Positions 16,101 through 22,504 of a stretch of DNA of 26,584 nt are shown here, piece after piece. Both the position numbers and the translations under genes were made by a program. The notes under the pieces are model-generated. The model was not told where the DNA came from. It did not search any database and saw only the letters and a list, made by a program, of their open reading frames with translations. Source of the DNA: Cuspidothrix sp046080125 (GTDB taxonomy: Bacteria > Cyanobacteriota > Cyanobacteriia > Cyanobacteriales > Nostocaceae); the NCBI GenBank assembly GCA_046080125.1, contig JBJTTJ010000214.1, positions 1 to 26,584 of the forward strand. The letters are read 5' to 3'. How positions within the stretch are numbered: position 1 is the first letter of the stretch; every line of letters begins with the position of its first letter.

Positions 16101-16351
16101 TGAAAACTACACTTCAGGGTGGCGGTATTTATCTACCTTTTCTGATCGTTGATGGTAGACCCGATAGTTTACTTGATAGTAATCCTAACAATAATCCTAA
16201 TATTTACTTCACCTTCTTGGGTGCTAATGCTGATAAGGTGGATCATGTTCGGATTTTCGGTGATAACATCTTTGGTTTCGAGGATCTACCCGGTGGTGGT
16301 GACAAGGACTTTAATGATGTCATTGTCAGAATTAATCTGACGGCCGCTTAG
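13160..16351 (+). CDS. Large FG-GAP beta-propeller / cadherin-like / DUF4114-like surface protein
   Basis: The 1063-residue protein is modular. Residues about 20-505 contain seven FG-GAP repeats, each with a calcium loop of the form GDINGDGIxDLxIGAP and an ending such as YVVFG; seven blades make a complete integrin-alpha-like propeller. Two cadherin-like modules follow (about 510-608 and 614-713), both with DENV and NDxNE-type ends. The C-terminal third has two related DUF4114-like units (about 720-905 and 910-1063), the last ending in FNDVIVRINLTAA. No signal peptide is visible; proteins of this design are usually exported by type I systems and act at the cell surface, which is inference here. 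No ribosome-binding site precedes ATG 13160; ATG 13193 (MTTQSFDLS) is an alternative. It is the only gene of its kind in the window. Confidence 0.85.
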   Translation: MEKTKNTTYFTMTTQSFDLSTLDGNNGFIINGENQEELGFSVSDAGDINGDGIADLVISAPSSDLNNKGNAGKTYVVFGSSNGFDSNLDLATLDGTKGFVINGAEEGDQSGYSISSLGDINGDGVDDLAIGSPGDIGDNLGKVHVIFGSKEADYFNNPIDLSDLGNKGFTIQGSQFSRNAGWAVSSAGDINGDGIKDLLIGATNDGNNGPGIVGKSYVIFGQENFNSTIDLDNDNEFGVNDGLIIISDEDNNLGFSVSAAGDINGDGIDDLIIGAPYADPNGSNSGSTFVIYGRDKDNPFTNKFTDGNINISELDIEDGFAINGQGVEQSGFSVSKAGDINGDGIGDLIIGARDGGTNYTGKAYVVFGKDGKFESNINLADLDGSNGFTINGISESSNLGWAVSALGDINNDGIDDIIVTASNANESKGQAYVIYGSKDPFGSSFDLSSLNSDNGFVIDGLATDGQFGYSVRGTGDINDDGVNDFIIGAPFANSNNGAAYVVFGTSVNKAPTDLSLSNSTIDENVGANFVVGSLSTSDPNGNDTFTYSIVPNQGDFDAFDIIDGNKLIIKNSPDYETKNSYTIQVETKDQGGLSYKKDLTITINDLNETTANQGPTELKLDKDSIDENVDPHSVVGSFITIDPDQNDGFQYSFVDGEDDDNSAFTIAENQLLIKDSPDFETKNSYKIRVKTQDASGASLTQILTININDVNENPVVPPVLTPLLTHVGNGVFNINGPSDKTTLQVQLTGRNSSRVNQLGVYTVDDANGNIGGTAPGTEGYAAKALANSQVIFSAVTNPPAGFNISSIERLLAFNSNKNLGFFLITDGSIDSVQNGSTPISNILFSNPSTVKITDLGSNSFSLDWEDGTGVVNGFENLQIKIQATDKPITLGTGLQSRPEGEALDIRNFTGTINAEFIVNREANFNNFVGFYRATDVNGGIDTNGDGIADLTPGQAGYVEAAVRNRLPDIGLTTNNGATTTLKTTLQGGGIYLPFLIVDGRPDSLLDSNPNNNPNIYFTFLGANADKVDHVRIFGDNIFGFEDLPGGGDKDFNDVIVRINLTAA

Positions 16352-16362
16352 AAAATTAGATT

Positions 16363-16383
16363 AGGGGTTTAGGGTTGACCCCT
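16363..16383 (+). terminator. Short stem-loop after the FG-GAP gene
   Basis: AGGGGT (16363-16368) pairs with ACCCCT (16378-16383), 12 bases after the stop codon. It is weak alone, but a second hairpin follows at 16407-16429. Confidence 0.35.
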
Positions 16384-16406
16384 GGGTTAGTCGTATATTT
16401 CCAATC

Positions 16407-16429
16407 CCCGACTTCTTCACGAGGTCGGG
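16407..16429 (+). terminator. CCCGACTTC hairpin (dispersed repeat family B, copy 1)
   Basis: CCCGACTTC (16407-16415) pairs with GAGGTCGGG (16421-16429), with one G-T wobble and a 5-nt loop. It probably ends the FG-GAP transcript. A perfect 11-bp version lies at 22431-22456. Confidence 0.55.
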
Positions 16430-16520
16430 AATCTGGCTTTTGGAAAACAATGTATGCTATTTAGTGTATGGGTAAGAAGTTTACGCTTATACCAATTAAT
16501 AAATTTTAAAGTGAATACCT

Positions 16521-17765
16521 GTGGCACAAGTTATATTAGAAAATGTTTATAAAAGTTTCCCTGGTCGCGCTGGGGAAGGTGCAAAAACCCAAGGGGGTGG
16601 AGATGGTGTTAGTGTTTTGCGACGAATTAATTTGACCATTGCTGATGGTGAGTTTATGGTGCTAGTGGGTCCGTCTGGTTGTGGTAAAAGCACGTTACTA
16701 AGGTTAATTGCTGGGTTGGAAGTGATGACTGGTGGTAATATTTCTGTAGGCGATCGCCTGATTAATGATTTACCACCCAAAGCTAGAGACATCGCTATGG
16801 TCTTTCAAAGTTATGCTCTCTATCCCCACATGACCGTATATGATAACATCGCCTTTGGTTTGCGTCGTCAGTTTCCAGATCAGAAATTTGGCAAAAAAAG
16901 ACTGACTCAATGGGGAGAATATCTACTGGTAGGCGTGACAAAAAAATTACCTAGAGGATTACGATATATTTCCCCAAAAGAAAGAATTGTGGATGAACAA
17001 GTACAAAAAGTTGCGAATTTGTTACAAATTGAAACCTTGTTAAATCGCTTACCTAAACAACTTTCTGGGGGACAAAGACAACGGGTAGCATTGGGACGAG
17101 CGATCGCCCGCAACCCTCAAGTATTCCTAATGGATGAACCATTATCTAATTTGGACGCTAAGTTACGGGCAGAAACACGGAGTCAAATTGTTAAATTACA
17201 ACATCAATTAGGCATCACTACCATTTATGTAACCCATGATCAAACTGAAGCGATGACCATGGGCGATCGCATAGCTATTATGTCAGAGGGTAAAATTCAA
17301 CAAGTTGCCGCCCCATTAGAACTATATAATCGTCCTATTAATCGCTTTGTGGCTGAATTTATCGGTTCTCCACCCATGAATTTCATTCCAGTGGAATTTC
17401 ACGCACCTCTATTAATTACCCATCCTAATTTTCGCTTTACCCTTCCAGATATTTGGGGAACTGCATTACAACAATACGACGGACAAACTTTAATGTTAGG
17501 TATTCGTCCAGAACATCTCACTTTAAGTGCACCTGCTACCAAAAATTTACCAGTTAAAGTTGACCTGGCGGAAAACTTAGGTAATGACACTTTCCTATCT
17601 GTGAAAATTGCCGATCCTGACTTACCAAATTCTCATGGACAAGCTTTACAAGTGAGAGTTCCACCTGATAGATTTATAAATGTAGGAGAACAACTGTGGT
17701 TATCCCTAACTCCTGAAAAAATACATTTCTTCGATCCTCAAACAGAATTAGCAATTTTCTCTTAA
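16521..17765 (+). CDS. ABC transporter ATP-binding protein, UgpC/MalK family
   Basis: The 414-residue ATPase would energise uptake of a sugar, glycerol-phosphate or similar solute with permeases not encoded here. It shows Walker A GPSGCGKST (50-58), the Q-loop Gln (about 96), signature LSGGQ (181-185), Walker B VFLMDE (201-206), the H-loop His (about 239, YVTHDQTEAM) and a C-terminal regulatory TOBE-like region (about 290-405, LGIRPEHLTL). Two insertions are seen: a Gly-rich loop at about 15-31 and about 40 residues at about 115-158, between FGLR and the region before the signature. I recall similar insertions in other cyanobacterial homologues. The start is GTG at 16521, giving MAQVILENVYKSFP. 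The gene stands without its permease partners, and the substrate cannot be named. Confidence 0.9.
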   Translation: MAQVILENVYKSFPGRAGEGAKTQGGGDGVSVLRRINLTIADGEFMVLVGPSGCGKSTLLRLIAGLEVMTGGNISVGDRLINDLPPKARDIAMVFQSYALYPHMTVYDNIAFGLRRQFPDQKFGKKRLTQWGEYLLVGVTKKLPRGLRYISPKERIVDEQVQKVANLLQIETLLNRLPKQLSGGQRQRVALGRAIARNPQVFLMDEPLSNLDAKLRAETRSQIVKLQHQLGITTIYVTHDQTEAMTMGDRIAIMSEGKIQQVAAPLELYNRPINRFVAEFIGSPPMNFIPVEFHAPLLITHPNFRFTLPDIWGTALQQYDGQTLMLGIRPEHLTLSAPATKNLPVKVDLAENLGNDTFLSVKIADPDLPNSHGQALQVRVPPDRFINVGEQLWLSLTPEKIHFFDPQTELAIFS

Positions 17766-17785
17766 ACTCATCTCTAAGGTGTATT

Positions 17786-18442
17786 ATGATCAAGCTGTAT
17801 CATGCCCCCATTTCTCCCAATTCACGCCGAGTTTGGATTACATTAATAGAAAAAGGATTAGACTTTGAACTAATTGAGTTAAAACTAGATGGAGAGCAGT
17901 TTCGACCAGACTTTTTAGCAATTAATCCTTTTAGTCATATCCCTACTTTGGTAGATGATGGTTTTAATGTTGTGGAATCTTTAGCAATTTTAGATTATTT
18001 AGAGGCAAAATATCCTCAGCCGAGAATGTTACCTGAAAACCCACAGGATTTAGCTATTGTCAAAATGGTAGAATTGGTGACAGCGAATGAATTATATTCA
18101 GCTACAACTATGTTTTTACCTCAGATATTAGGTCTGTCTAAACTTGATCCAGAAAAAGCAGATCAGGCTAAACAAAAAATCACCGTCGTTTTAAAGTTCT
18201 TTGAAAATTTGTTAGGCGATCGCCCTTATTTCGGCAGTGAAGAAATCACCCTGGCGGAAGTTGTAGCCGGTACAGTAATTCCCCTGGTACCACAAGCTGG
18301 TATTCCTTTAGAAAATTACCCTAAGATCAATACCTGGTGTAATAACTTAATTGCTCGTCCAGCATGGCAAACTACTCAAGTCACACCCCAAATCATGGAA
18401 GACTTCAAATCTGTTCTTAAAGCTCGAATGTCAAAGAATTGA
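17786..18442 (+). CDS. Glutathione S-transferase family protein
   Basis: The 218-residue protein has a thioredoxin-fold N-terminal domain (about 1-78) and an all-helical C-terminal domain (about 88-210). MIKLYHAPISPNSRRVWITL carries a Ser-containing active-site segment (SPNSRRV), NPFSHIPTLVDD contains the cis-Pro, and VVESLAILDYLEAKYP carries the glutathione-binding Glu-Ser pair. It would conjugate or reduce substrates with glutathione; its substrate is unknown. It follows the ABC ATPase by 20 bases on the same strand and may share its transcript. It is convergent with nadE. Confidence 0.88.
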   Translation: MIKLYHAPISPNSRRVWITLIEKGLDFELIELKLDGEQFRPDFLAINPFSHIPTLVDDGFNVVESLAILDYLEAKYPQPRMLPENPQDLAIVKMVELVTANELYSATTMFLPQILGLSKLDPEKADQAKQKITVVLKFFENLLGDRPYFGSEEITLAEVVAGTVIPLVPQAGIPLENYPKINTWCNNLIARPAWQTTQVTPQIMEDFKSVLKARMSKN

Positions 18443-18530
18443 AACCATTTTAAGTAGGTTTTTCCTGGTCTTTTTCCTGACCTATGAACTGCCTCTGGAC
18501 ACCTTGCTCCATCAGGGTTTAAAATCGAGG

Positions 18531-18551
18531 TATCCCCACTCGCTGGGGATA
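18531..18551. terminator. Hairpin between convergent GST and nadE genes
   Basis: TATCCCCA (18531-18538) pairs with TGGGGATA (18544-18551) around CTCGC and abuts the nadE stop at 18552. It probably ends transcription from one or both sides. Confidence 0.5.
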
Positions 18552-20240
18552 TTAATTGAACGGAAACCTCAACGCTGACCAACTACTAGCAATAGGCATT
18601 CTCCAACCGGTTCCAAAAGCGCGGTCAGTGATTTTTAAACCGGGTGCAGCTTGTCGGCGTTTAAATTCTGCACGGGATAATAATTGTAATACCCTATCTA
18701 CAATTGCCGATTCATGGCCAGCGCTAATAATTTCTGCTGTTGATTGATGTTGATGAATCAAACGGTCGAGAATATCATCTAAAATTTCATAAGCTGGAAG
18801 AGAATCTTGGTCAACTTGACCCGGTTTAAGTTCCGCGCTGGGTGGTTTGGTGAGAACATTTGCGGGGATGATTTCTTTTTGTTGATGAGAATTTAACCAT
18901 TTGCACAGAGAATAAACGCGGGTTTTAGGAACATCAGCAATAACTGATAAACCGCCATTCATATCACCATAAAGAGTACAATAACCAACAGCAATTTCCG
19001 ATTTATTGCCAGTAGATAAAAGCAAATAACCAAACTTATTAGAAATCGCCATTAATAAATTGCCACGAATGCGAGATTGGAGATTTTCTTCCGCAATGCC
19101 AAATTCTGTTCCTGTAAATAACACATCTAGGGACTTATCAAAACTTTGCATTAATTCCCCGATAGGTAAAATCTGGGTTTTAATATCTAAATTTGCGGCC
19201 AATGCTAAAGCATCACTAATAGAATGTTGGGAACTATAGGGAGAAGGCATTAATACACCCAAAACATTTTCTTTTCCTAATGCAGTAGTAGCAATAGTAG
19301 CAACCAAAGCAGAATCAACTCCTCCACTTAAACCTAACAATACTTTAGAAAAGCGACATTTAGCCACATAATCTTTAACTCCCAAAACTAAAGCATTCCA
19401 AATTTCCTCATCCTCACATTCATCAACAGGTGAAATATTACTTAATTCTAAATCTTGGTAGTTACTATTAAATTCAACTGTCAAAAAATCAGATATAAAA
19501 CCTTTTGCACGACAAATAATTTCCCCTTGTTTATTTAAAGCAAAACTGCGGCCATCAAAAATTAAATCATCATTTCCGCCAACTTGGTTTACATAAATAA
19601 TTGGTTGTTGGAAATTAATAGCACTATGTTTTAACATTGCTTCTCGCAGATGTTGTTTTCTAACGGTATAGGGTGAAGCAGATAAATTAACAATTAAATC
19701 TACCCCTAAATTTGCTAAATCAGCAATGGGATTAACTGCGTAAGTTCGTTTACCCCAAAATTCCTCATCATTCCATAAATCTTCACAAATTGTCACACCA
19801 ATATTGAGATCATCTAATTTAAAATAATTAGGTTGTAGTCCTGGTTCAAAATAACGGTGTTCATCAAAAACATCATAAGTTGGTAATAGCCTTTTATGGA
19901 AAAATTGCTGGATTTTACCATTTTCTAATAAAGCAATACTATTAAATAAAATTTTCTCACCTGTAATATATGCTTGGGGATTTTTAACCACAGTTCCCAC
20001 CAATACAGCTAAATTTGCGGGTAAATCTTTAGCTAATTCATGTAATGTGTGATTCATTGCGACCACAAAACTAGGATTAAGTAATAAATCTCTAGGTGGA
20101 TAACCACAAATAGATAATTCAGGTGTTAATAATAACCGGACATTTTCCGATGCTGCTTGTTGGGACATTTCCAGAATTTTTTGGGCATTTCCAGACAAGT
20201 CACCGATAGTAGGATTAATTTGAGCGATAGCGATTTTCAT
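18552..20240 (-). CDS. nadE: Glutamine-dependent NAD+ synthetase
   Basis: The 562-residue enzyme converts nicotinate adenine dinucleotide to NAD+ using ATP and glutamine. The N-terminal nitrilase-fold glutaminase domain (about 1-260) has the catalytic triad E41 (LTPELSICGYPPRD), K116 (FFHKRLLPTYDVFDE) and C152 (GVTICEDLW). The C-terminal synthetase domain has the ATP pyrophosphatase loop SGGVDS (305-310) and later STGNKSE, DMNGGLSVIADVPKT and KPPSAELKPGQ. The length is normal for the two-domain type. It is the last gene of a nadD, regulator, nadE series; 58 bases separate it from the regulator. A three-unit decamer repeat sits directly before the ATG, and no ribosome-binding site is clear. 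Confidence 0.96.
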   Translation of the reverse strand: MKIAIAQINPTIGDLSGNAQKILEMSQQAASENVRLLLTPELSICGYPPRDLLLNPSFVVAMNHTLHELAKDLPANLAVLVGTVVKNPQAYITGEKILFNSIALLENGKIQQFFHKRLLPTYDVFDEHRYFEPGLQPNYFKLDDLNIGVTICEDLWNDEEFWGKRTYAVNPIADLANLGVDLIVNLSASPYTVRKQHLREAMLKHSAINFQQPIIYVNQVGGNDDLIFDGRSFALNKQGEIICRAKGFISDFLTVEFNSNYQDLELSNISPVDECEDEEIWNALVLGVKDYVAKCRFSKVLLGLSGGVDSALVATIATTALGKENVLGVLMPSPYSSQHSISDALALAANLDIKTQILPIGELMQSFDKSLDVLFTGTEFGIAEENLQSRIRGNLLMAISNKFGYLLLSTGNKSEIAVGYCTLYGDMNGGLSVIADVPKTRVYSLCKWLNSHQQKEIIPANVLTKPPSAELKPGQVDQDSLPAYEILDDILDRLIHQHQSTAEIISAGHESAIVDRVLQLLSRAEFKRRQAAPGLKITDRAFGTGWRMPIASSWSALRFPFN

Positions 20241-20243
20241 AAT

Positions 20244-20273
20244 TTATCTGCGTCTATTTGCGTTCATCTGCGT
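20244..20273. repeat. Three 10-bp units (TTATCTGCGT-type) upstream of nadE
   Basis: TTATCTGCGT, CTATTTGCGT and TCATCTGCGT follow one another 4 bases upstream of the nadE start. The array is in the same orientation as the one at 9005-9034 at the end of shc. Confidence 0.75.
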
Positions 20274-20298
20274 TTAATTATTCTGGACTTCTTTTTTC

Positions 20299-21045
20299 TT
20301 AAATAAACACCAAAGGTTTATCTTTAAAAGCTGTAAAAGCTTCCTTATCAAATTTATACAAACTTGCAGGACGGCCTGCACCTCTTGATACTTTAATTCT
20401 AGTATCTAATAAAAAGCCTAATTTGAGTAACCGTGCTCGAAAATTAGAATAATCTGCAAAATTTTCGCCTAAAACTGTAGTATATAGTTGATACAAATCG
20501 TTTAGGGTAAAGGTTTCTGGTAATACTTCAAATGCTACGGGACTATATTCTAGTTTGTTTTTTAATCTTCTATACCCATAGGCGATAATTTCATTGTGGT
20601 CAAATGCTAACTGGGGTAATTGTTTGACAGGATACCAAGCAATACCTGCAACTTTATCAGCGATTAATTCTGCTTCTTCAAATCGAACTAAGGCAAAATA
20701 ACTAACTGATAAATAACGAACTCCATAGCTATCAATTTGTTCTCTAGGGTCACGTTTAGGACCACCAAAAGTATAAAGTTGTTCTAGATAAAGATTATTT
20801 ACCTTGATTTTCTCAGCCATAATGCGATAAGCAGCATTTTCTAAGGATTCTCCTTGACGGACTAAAGTACCGGGAAGACTCCAAGAGTTTAAAAATGGTT
20901 CTTGCTGTCTCATAACTAAGAGAACTAATAGACGATTTTGGGCAGTATCTACAGAAAAAATCACATTGTCAACACCAACTTTAAAGTCAGCTAAAGGTTG
21001 TTGATTTGTGGAGGTTAAAATCTTTTTTTGGTTACGTATTGGCAT
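20299..21045 (-). CDS. nrtR: Nudix-fold regulator of NAD metabolism, NrtR type
   Basis: The 248-residue protein has an N-terminal Nudix domain (about 20-150) and a C-terminal winged-helix region (about 178-245, with FTLNDLYQLYTTVLGENFAD, then SNFRARLLKLGFLLDT and GRPASLYKF). This matches NrtR, a repressor of NAD genes that senses ADP-ribose or related ligands. The Nudix box reads GTLVRQGES then RIMAEKIKV. Compared with GX5EX7REUXEEXGU, the first catalytic Glu is Ile, the second Glu of the EE pair is Lys, and the final Gly is Lys. Hydrolysis is therefore unlikely, and a ligand-sensing role is favoured. It overlaps nadD by 31 bases and precedes nadE, which supports the assignment. Its operator is not proven. 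Confidence 0.85.
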   Translation of the reverse strand: MPIRNQKKILTSTNQQPLADFKVGVDNVIFSVDTAQNRLLVLLVMRQQEPFLNSWSLPGTLVRQGESLENAAYRIMAEKIKVNNLYLEQLYTFGGPKRDPREQIDSYGVRYLSVSYFALVRFEEAELIADKVAGIAWYPVKQLPQLAFDHNEIIAYGYRRLKNKLEYSPVAFEVLPETFTLNDLYQLYTTVLGENFADYSNFRARLLKLGFLLDTRIKVSRGAGRPASLYKFDKEAFTAFKDKPLVFI

Positions 21046-21605
21046 TCGTACAAATGCTGTTGATGAATATAGGCAATGACAGGGGGGGTGAGAGTGTTAA
21101 TATCTCCTTGTTCACGAAAAGCGGTAGAGGAAACATTTAGACCAATTAAACTTGCAATTTGAATTTTTCCTCCGATTTGTTTAACTTTTTCTAAACTAGA
21201 ATCATCTATTGCATATCCTGGTCTGGGAATTACCAATAATTGCACTTGTTGTAATAAATCTTCAACATGATACCAGCGCGGTAATTGATTAAGTAAATCA
21301 GCCCCAATTACTAAGGTATATTCAATATTATCACCCCATTTTAATTTTGCTTTACCTATAGTTTCCAGAGTTTTCCAGCTACTTAAATCCTGTTCTAAGG
21401 CAATATTTTGGTTAGTAATATTGATATCTTTAATTAATAGTGCTAACATTGCTGCCCTGTGTGGTAAAGGGGTTTGTTGAGATTTTAAGGGATTATCTGC
21501 TGCCCAAACTGCCACCCAATCATAATATTTAGATAACCATTTGAGAATTGTTAAATGTCCAGCAGTTGGCGGGTCGGCGCTTGTACCAAATAAGGCTATT
21601 TTCAT
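21015..21605 (-). CDS. nadD: Nicotinate-nucleotide adenylyltransferase
   Basis: From the chosen start the protein has 196 residues, beginning MKIALFGTSADPPTAGHLTI. This is the nucleotidyltransferase (T/H)xGH phosphate-binding motif in the form seen in cyanobacteria. NVSSTAFREQGDIN near the end corresponds to the ISSTxxR motif. It joins nicotinate mononucleotide to AMP, giving the substrate of NadE. The frame opens further upstream at GTG 21656, but those 17 residues precede the family start, so ATG 21605 is chosen. It is the first gene of the nadD-nrtR-nadE series and overlaps the regulator by 31 bases. Confidence 0.92.
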   Translation of the reverse strand: MKIALFGTSADPPTAGHLTILKWLSKYYDWVAVWAADNPLKSQQTPLPHRAAMLALLIKDINITNQNIALEQDLSSWKTLETIGKAKLKWGDNIEYTLVIGADLLNQLPRWYHVEDLLQQVQLLVIPRPGYAIDDSSLEKVKQIGGKIQIASLIGLNVSSTAFREQGDINTLTPPVIAYIHQQHLYECQYVTKKRF

Positions 21606-21650
21606 GATTTTTGATTCTGCTTTTTTGCAATTTTTAGAGTAATTTAAACG

Positions 21651-21669
21651 AACCACACAGACGCAGAGG
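21651..21669. repeat. AACCACACAGACGCAGAGG dispersed-repeat fragment
   Basis: The short sequence resembles the ACCACAGAGACGCAGAGG repeat I recall from many bacterial genomes. It lies in the nadD leader, about 46 bases before the start codon, next to the predicted promoter. Confidence 0.4.
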
Positions 21670-21687
21670 TAAGAGAAATTATATTAA

Positions 21688-21717
21688 TTTATCTCTTCTT
21701 TTCGTTTTGTTTGTCAA
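21688..21717 (-). promoter_or_regulatory. Candidate promoter for nadD-nrtR-nadE
   Basis: On the minus strand TTGACA (21717-21712) and GATAAA (21693-21688) are 18 bases apart, about 83 bases before the nadD start. The -35 box is perfect and the -10 box is modest. Confidence 0.35.
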
Positions 21718-21895
21718 CTTCTGTAATAACTAAAGCGTGCGCCATTGTACCACATCATTGTTAGCTGATAAAGGTCTGTTAGCAAGCTGTAGTCCTACTG
21801 AGATTTAGTTGGGGATTTTGAGAGATTTTGGTTTCATAGCCTATTTCTGGGAACGTTGTCATCGAAAATTTTCTTACCAAGAATGTTTTATATAT

Positions 21896-21916
21896 TTATG
21901 GTAATATTCACCATAA
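21896..21916. promoter_or_regulatory. Operator-like dyad TTATGGT-N7-ACCATAA
   Basis: TTATGGT (21896-21902) and ACCATAA (21910-21916) form a perfect 7+7 dyad with a 7-base centre. Its 21-base size and place in a divergent intergenic region suit a dimeric regulator. It lies upstream of both the nad operon and the small gene; the binder is unknown. Confidence 0.35.
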
Positions 21917-22245
21917 CTAATGTCAAGACCTAATCAAAAAATAGTGGTAAATTCCCCAAAAGCCTATATATACAAGGATATACAATTTTGATTTTCTAAT
22001 TACTTGACATTTCTTAATAGTAATTAATGATGATTTTCCTCTATAAATGCCAGATTATGAATTTTCATTTACAATGAGGATTAACTAAAAAAGTTAAGCA
22101 ACTGACAATTATAAAGTATTGCAAAGTTATCTGAACAAATATTCTATTTAGTGTAGATATGTGGAGAATATGAGTAAATAGATCCTCATAGGATTAAATT
22201 ATAGACATCACCATTAAAAGACACAAAAAAAAGGGGCTTAATATT

Positions 22246-22395
22246 ATGGCTATCTCCAAAAGCTTTGCTAATATGGCTCAATTTATTTCTGAGGCCTTTA
22301 TGCGGATTTTCTCCCCTGCAAATGATGCCTATCCTGTGATTGGGGTACAGCCTTTCACGGGGGATATTTATAAGAAAGGTAAGGCATACTGGTAG
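22246..22395 (+). CDS. Unknown 49-residue cyanobacterial small protein
   Basis: The protein begins MAISKSFANMAQFISEAFMR and continues IFSPANDAYPVIGVQPFTGD to a basic end (YKKGKAYW). An amphipathic helix (about 4-22) and a short conserved-looking motif IGVQPFTGD are visible. The start has a strong ribosome-binding site (AAGGGG, 9 bases upstream). I recall similar small proteins with an xGVQPFxG motif in cyanobacteria and suspect a conserved family, but I cannot name it with confidence. One candidate to test is the roughly 48-residue ATP synthase inhibitor AtpTheta (Norf1). A strong hairpin follows, which fits a monocistronic transcript. Confidence 0.7.
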   Translation: MAISKSFANMAQFISEAFMRIFSPANDAYPVIGVQPFTGDIYKKGKAYW

Positions 22396-22430
22396 ATATA
22401 GCAATCCTAAGTGAGTTATTAACAACAGGT

Positions 22431-22456
22431 CCCCGACTTCTTTTCAGAAGTCGGGG
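22431..22456. terminator. Perfect 11-bp hairpin CCCCGACTTCT (dispersed repeat family B, copy 2)
   Basis: CCCCGACTTCT (22431-22441) pairs perfectly with AGAAGTCGGGG (22446-22456) around TTTC. It lies between the convergent 49-residue gene and the TPR gene and can serve both. The same repeat in diverged form is at 16407-16429. Confidence 0.65.
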
Positions 22457-22504
22457 ATATGGTAAGATGTAAACCAGCCAACTTTTGCGGCCTGATTCTC
22501 AAAT

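Larger units (their letters stand above)
21606..22245. other. Long intergenic region between nadD and the 49-residue gene
   Basis: The 640-base gap between divergent genes holds the nadD promoter candidate, the ACCACAGA-type fragment and a 21-base dyad at 21896-21916. It is AT-rich, with a TTGACA on + at 22004-22009 but no matching -10 box 16-18 bases on. I find no gene in it; a long leader for the small gene or an unannotated RNA is possible. Confidence 0.5.

Noticed and set aside
18531..18560. A CRISPR-repeat-like sequence (ATCCCCAGCGAGTGGGGAT on the minus strand) at the nadE end
   Set aside because: Only one copy exists, with no second repeat or spacer-length periodicity; it fits better as a terminator hairpin between convergent genes.
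22186..22425. 79-residue frame on the minus strand
   Set aside because: It lies antisense to the 49-residue gene, which has a strong ribosome-binding site and a protein-like sequence.
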